Shown here: positions 60,338 to 64,000 of the stretch, piece after piece
How positions within the stretch are numbered: position 1 is the stretch's first letter
Layout of the letters: the number at the start of each line of letters is the position of its first letter
From: Ostrinia nubilalis
Lineage: Eukaryota; Arthropoda; Insecta; Lepidoptera; Crambidae
Direction of reading: 5' to 3'
DNA length: 64,000 nucleotides
Assembly: GCF_963855985.1 (NCBI RefSeq)
Contig: NC_087104.1
Location: forward strand, 8,246,001-8,310,000
The notes under the pieces: model-generated
Seen by the model: the letters and a program-made list of their open reading frames with translations, nothing else
Databases searched by the model: none
Told to the model about the DNA's origin: nothing
Program-made: the position numbers and the translations under genes

Positions 60338-61176
60338 TAGGGTTTCTGATTTCTCGACTTACTTTTTTTCTCGAGTTTCGAGAATTCTCGAGGCCAAAGT
60401 CTCGAGTTTTCTCGGGTCTCGAGTCTTTTAATGAAAACTGCTGAAATCGGTTGAAATTTAATAAAAACACGGGGTTTTTTAATCTAATATACCTACTTTT
60501 ATGCACAACAATCAATATTAGAATTTAGTACCACTTATTTTGGTAAGGAAACAAACAAAAAATAAAATCTTCTTTCGTATTTAATATTTACTAATAATCA
60601 TAACAAAAGTCATTAAGCCGCGTGTACTTTAAGAATAAATATTAATAAAAATCTGGAGCTACAAATGAATCACTTGTTTTCTAAAGAACAAAGTCCAAAT
60701 AGCAAAATTACGATAAATAGTTTTTTTTATGAACAAAAAAAAAACTTTAATAAATTTTTAAATTTGTCACAGATAACGACTTGAATAAACTTTACGAGGA
60801 GGCACGAGTACCTAACCTAACGTCTGTTAGGTAAGGTAACTGTCTAGTTAACAAATTTTTCAGTCTTTAAATCAGTCAGAGTTAAACATACAAATATTAT
60901 ACTCGTTGGTGAACATTATTACTTAGTTTCGATTGAGATCATTACTTGCAAATCAAATCAGTTATAAAAGGAAAGACTAGGCCAGTCTAAAAGCAACGTT
61001 GACCTATTAAATAATTAAAAACTTACTTTTGTCTAAGAAAATAGGCTTTCAAGAATATTAAAGCTTCAAAATCGAAACTCGAGAATTCTCGAGCTCCGGT
61101 AATTTTTTTCTCGTCTCGAATGAAGCCAAATTTCTCGAGTTTTCTCGAGTTCGAGAAAGCTCGAGCAGAAACCCTA
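60338..61176. mobile_element. hAT-type element with CTCGAGAATTCTCGAG subterminal repeats
   Basis: Perfect 8-bp duplication ATTGTATC (60330-60337, 61177-61184). Ends TAGGGTTTCTGATTTCTCGA / AGCAGAAACCCTA. Dense TCTCGAG repeats at both ends, AT-rich centre. Confidence 0.9.
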
Positions 61177-61879
61177 ATTGTATCACTTACCTGCTATTTA
61201 ATATTTTCTTCCATTGGTTGTGAATATTGCGTGCGCGTGTCGCGATAGTCTAGTTGCAATTGCGCTTTACCACTGTAATTTAAAAGCGCCCTAAGACTTA
61301 CTCTATCCCTAGCTATTTGTTAGCTTTAGCACAGGAGCAAATTAACAAGGAGCAGTACCTAAATTCACCCGTCAATATCCTAAAGGATCCCAGGCATTAA
61401 CTTTGTATTATATTTTTTATTATTTTTATATAAATCAATAAATAAATAAAGGAAGGAAGGCAGGAAGCACATCTCATGTGAGATAAAGAAAAATTTTTGG
61501 AGGCACGCACGCCCAGACGCGAGACTTTTTTAAAAATCTTATTATATTGTTAAAATTAACCTAATAAAAGCATTCGCTACACGAAATTTTCAAACGATTA
61601 ATTATTAATAATAATTAAAACCGCCTATGCTCTTTGAATACCCGGTGAGCCATATCGCTAGCGGATCTGCGATCTCTACGCATAACAGACAGATTTTCTC
61701 GTTTCCGTTTAAACAGCAACAACGCCAACAACCATAATATTGTACTGTCTGAAGATTCTAATGAGTACGCGAGTTGACATGATTTCGTTCGTTATGAGGT
61801 TCTCTTATTAATCTTCCGTGAAAAACATCTAACTAAAAAATGTAAATAGCACGTAGTCATGGTCATGTCGTCTAGCTAG

Positions 61880-62972
61880 GGTGTGTAATGTATGATATAA
61901 CTACATATCATATAATACTTAGAGGATATAACATCAAATTATATAAAATCGTTTAATATAATAATTATTTACTATAATAAACGAATAATATAATTTTAAA
62001 ACGAATAATTTTAAGACAAATAACTATTAACTGATATAAAATGGTTTGATATAATGAATATTTTCTATAAAACTTACAATGTATACTATTTAAAACAAAT
62101 AACATTCAAATCATATAAAAATAAAATGTCGAACAATCAAATGAGATAAAATTCTTTTCCTATAAAACTTAAATCATATAACAATAATAATTTTGTATAA
62201 AGTTCATTTGTTATAATAAGCATTGCATGCAGCAAGCAAGCAAGCGAGCAAGCAAGCAAGCTAGCATGCAGGCAAGCAAGCAGGCAAGCAAGCTAGCAAG
62301 CAGGCAAGCAGGCATGCAGCATGCAAATTTGACTAAAAACTTGAGACTTCTGTCACGGCTCCGGCACTGCGGGGCTCTGGCGGTCCCTCGCGTGCTAATC
62401 GTCGCAGATGGCTTTCGCTCGACACCGCGTCTTCGGCTTGCTGGCCGGCTTTGCCGGCCAGCCTCAGCCGCGGCGCCTCGCTTCCAGCCACCTGCTCCTC
62501 AGCCCGCGGGCCGCCTCGCCCCTCCGTGCCTACGCGCTTCTAAATTACACTCTAGGGGTAGGGCAGACAAGACTACGTGGAGTCGGTTTTACGGCGATTC
62601 GTTTTTGTCACTAAAGTCATTTATAAGTCAAGCTAAAAAAGAACATACTTAAAGTTATATCTATCAGAAATTATATCAATTAAAGAGTATAACAAATAAT
62701 ATTTATTACAAGTAATGGTTATGTGAAATAATATTTATATTAAACAAAATTACATCAAATGAGTCTTAGATTAAGTAAGGTTTATATCAAATGTCTTTAT
62801 GCGTTGTGATTGGTATCTGAAATGATATTATTAGAAATGATTTATTATATGAAGTAAACATTATATGTTAAAAAATTATATCAAGTGTTATTATAACATA
62901 CGTTTATTATACAATATGAACGTTATTGAAATGAATTTATATCATATAAACTTATATAAACTGTCACGCACC
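61880..62972. mobile_element. hAT-like element with ATATAA-rich arms and a GC-rich insert
   Basis: Flanked by an 11-bp direct repeat CGTCTAGCTAG (61869-61879, 62973-62983), of which 8 bp may be the target duplication. Ends GGTGTGTAATG / GTCACGCACC. Arms are packed with ATATAA/TTATAT motifs. The centre (62227-62620) is a GCAA microsatellite followed by GC-rich DNA of different origin. Confidence 0.6.
62227..62325 (+). repeat. GCAA/GCAG microsatellite
   Basis: Runs of GCAAGCAAGCAAGC interrupted by GCATGCA. Confidence 0.9.
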
Positions 62973-62983
62973 CGTCTAGCTAG

Positions 62984-64000
62984 AACAGAAAATGATGATG
63001 TTGGAAAATCTTTCTACAATACAATAAAATAAACAGTCAGGATTTGTCATAGAATTTTATTGCGCATGTAAATGGTAATACATACCTAATTATTTCTTAT
63101 GTACAAAAATGTAGGTTAATAAAATAGGTTGATAGATAGTCCTATACATTTATACCTAAAAATGCTTTCATCACTATTATTCAATAATCCATCAGCGCAC
63201 GCTGCCTATAGGGACATTAAATAGAGGCGCGTTATTTATTGCCTCGCGTGCGTGCACGGGACTTATAACTGCTTTTACGGTGTCCACCATTTAATTTGAA
63301 CGTGTATGCAATACACACCACATGGCCATTACATGAAGTCTATACTAGAATACGGGAATCTAATTGTCGCCTCATCCCTTCGTGCAAACGGTCGGCGGTG
63401 GGCCACCGCGGGTGGGGTGGTGCCAATAGCCACCGGAATCAAAAGTAGAACGTAATAATTATCGGTGGTGGTGGGCCGGAGGGCCGCTGGTCGCGGTTCC
63501 CGCGGCTCGACCGTCAACAAACCGTCGCGCGGCAACTGCTCATGACATATGCATGAGAACGGCACGGACGATGCCGCCGCTTAAATATACAAGGACGGAC
63601 GGGGAAATTACTAGAGAGGCAAATACATACAAGATGTCTCCCGCCCGACTGCGCGTAGCGTGCGGCACGCCCACGAGCCTCTCCAATTACACTCACGAAA
63701 CGTCCGACCGATGCCTTTCTTCTATTGTCGACTATTTTTACCTCCTAACCACCATCGTCTTCATAAGTCATGAAGATGGCCACATTACAAACTTAAATGC
63801 ATCATTGTAAATTCCTTTTGCTACAGGCTTACACGCAAACTTTACAGGCGATAGGTATTATTGATTCCTGGCTGGCTAGCATAGTAAATAGCTTTTATGG
63901 CACTTTGACCATTTTGTCTACATTAGTGTAATGAGTTGAGTCGGGCCCAGTTTGGATAATACTGCTACAGCCAGCTACAGCTTATTTATTTTGGAAATTA
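62984..64000. other. AT-rich flank then CpG-rich block
   Basis: About 63360-63690 is GC- and CpG-rich compared with the rest. It could be a promoter or first-exon region of a gene beyond the window, but no coding frame is supported. Confidence 0.35.

Noticed and set aside
62227..62652. 141-codon ORF beginning MQQASKRASKQAS
   Set aside because: The N-terminus is the translated GCAA microsatellite and the rest is GC-rich DNA without domain or codon evidence.

Overview
The window looks like part of an insect genome, most likely a moth or butterfly. It is AT-rich and intron-bearing. Several repeats look lepidopteran from memory: non-autonomous Helitrons starting TCCTACTAATATTATAAAT and ending CTAG, an RTE-like fragment, and many TA-, 3-bp- and 8-bp-flanked MITEs and hAT elements. 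The clade is an inference; no species marker is present.

Layout: (1) 2-5097, + strand: 3' part of a morgue-like gene, an E2-variant (UEV-type) domain whose catalytic Cys position is Gly. Its introns carry broken tandem copies of its own exons 2 and 3, a THAP-domain exon and a MITE. (2) 5.1-9.1 kb: MITE, Helitron, an orphan last-exon-like ORF and an RS-repeat exon or gene remnant on the minus strand. (3) 9154-29887, minus strand: a four-exon SREK1/Srp54-type splicing regulator of 596 aa. Its two large introns hold nested transposons: a mariner MITE containing a 5.8-kb Harbinger, which contains a hAT and a solo-LTR-like insertion; a long foldback element; another hAT; and a Mag-type gypsy element with identical 106-bp LTRs, itself carrying a LINE. 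(4) 29.9-30.9 kb: head-to-head promoter interval with a hAT element. (5) 30921-32531, + strand: an unrecognised five-exon coiled-coil gene. (6) 32909-44865, minus strand: an axonemal dynein heavy chain of 3,933 aa coded almost entirely by one 11.7-kb exon, tail-to-tail with (5). (7) 45-50 kb: Harbinger remnant, a 161-bp inverted repeat around a LanC-like exon fragment, MITEs. (8) 50828-55319, minus strand: STIMATE/TMEM110 (249 aa, six exons), with exon 4 followed by six further tandem copies (208-bp period). (9) 55.7-63 kb: a second foldback, Helitrons, three hAT-like elements and AT-rich DNA. The last 1 kb is CpG-rich.

Host genes are unrelated in function: ubiquitin-variant, splicing, ciliary motor and ER calcium-entry regulator. 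The strongest points for follow-up are the STIMATE exon array, whose copies differ only synonymously, are phase-compatible with the upstream and downstream exons, and are separated by only 44 nt; the similar but decayed exon array in morgue; and a set of hAT-like elements that share 8-bp target duplications but each have their own subterminal repeat motif.
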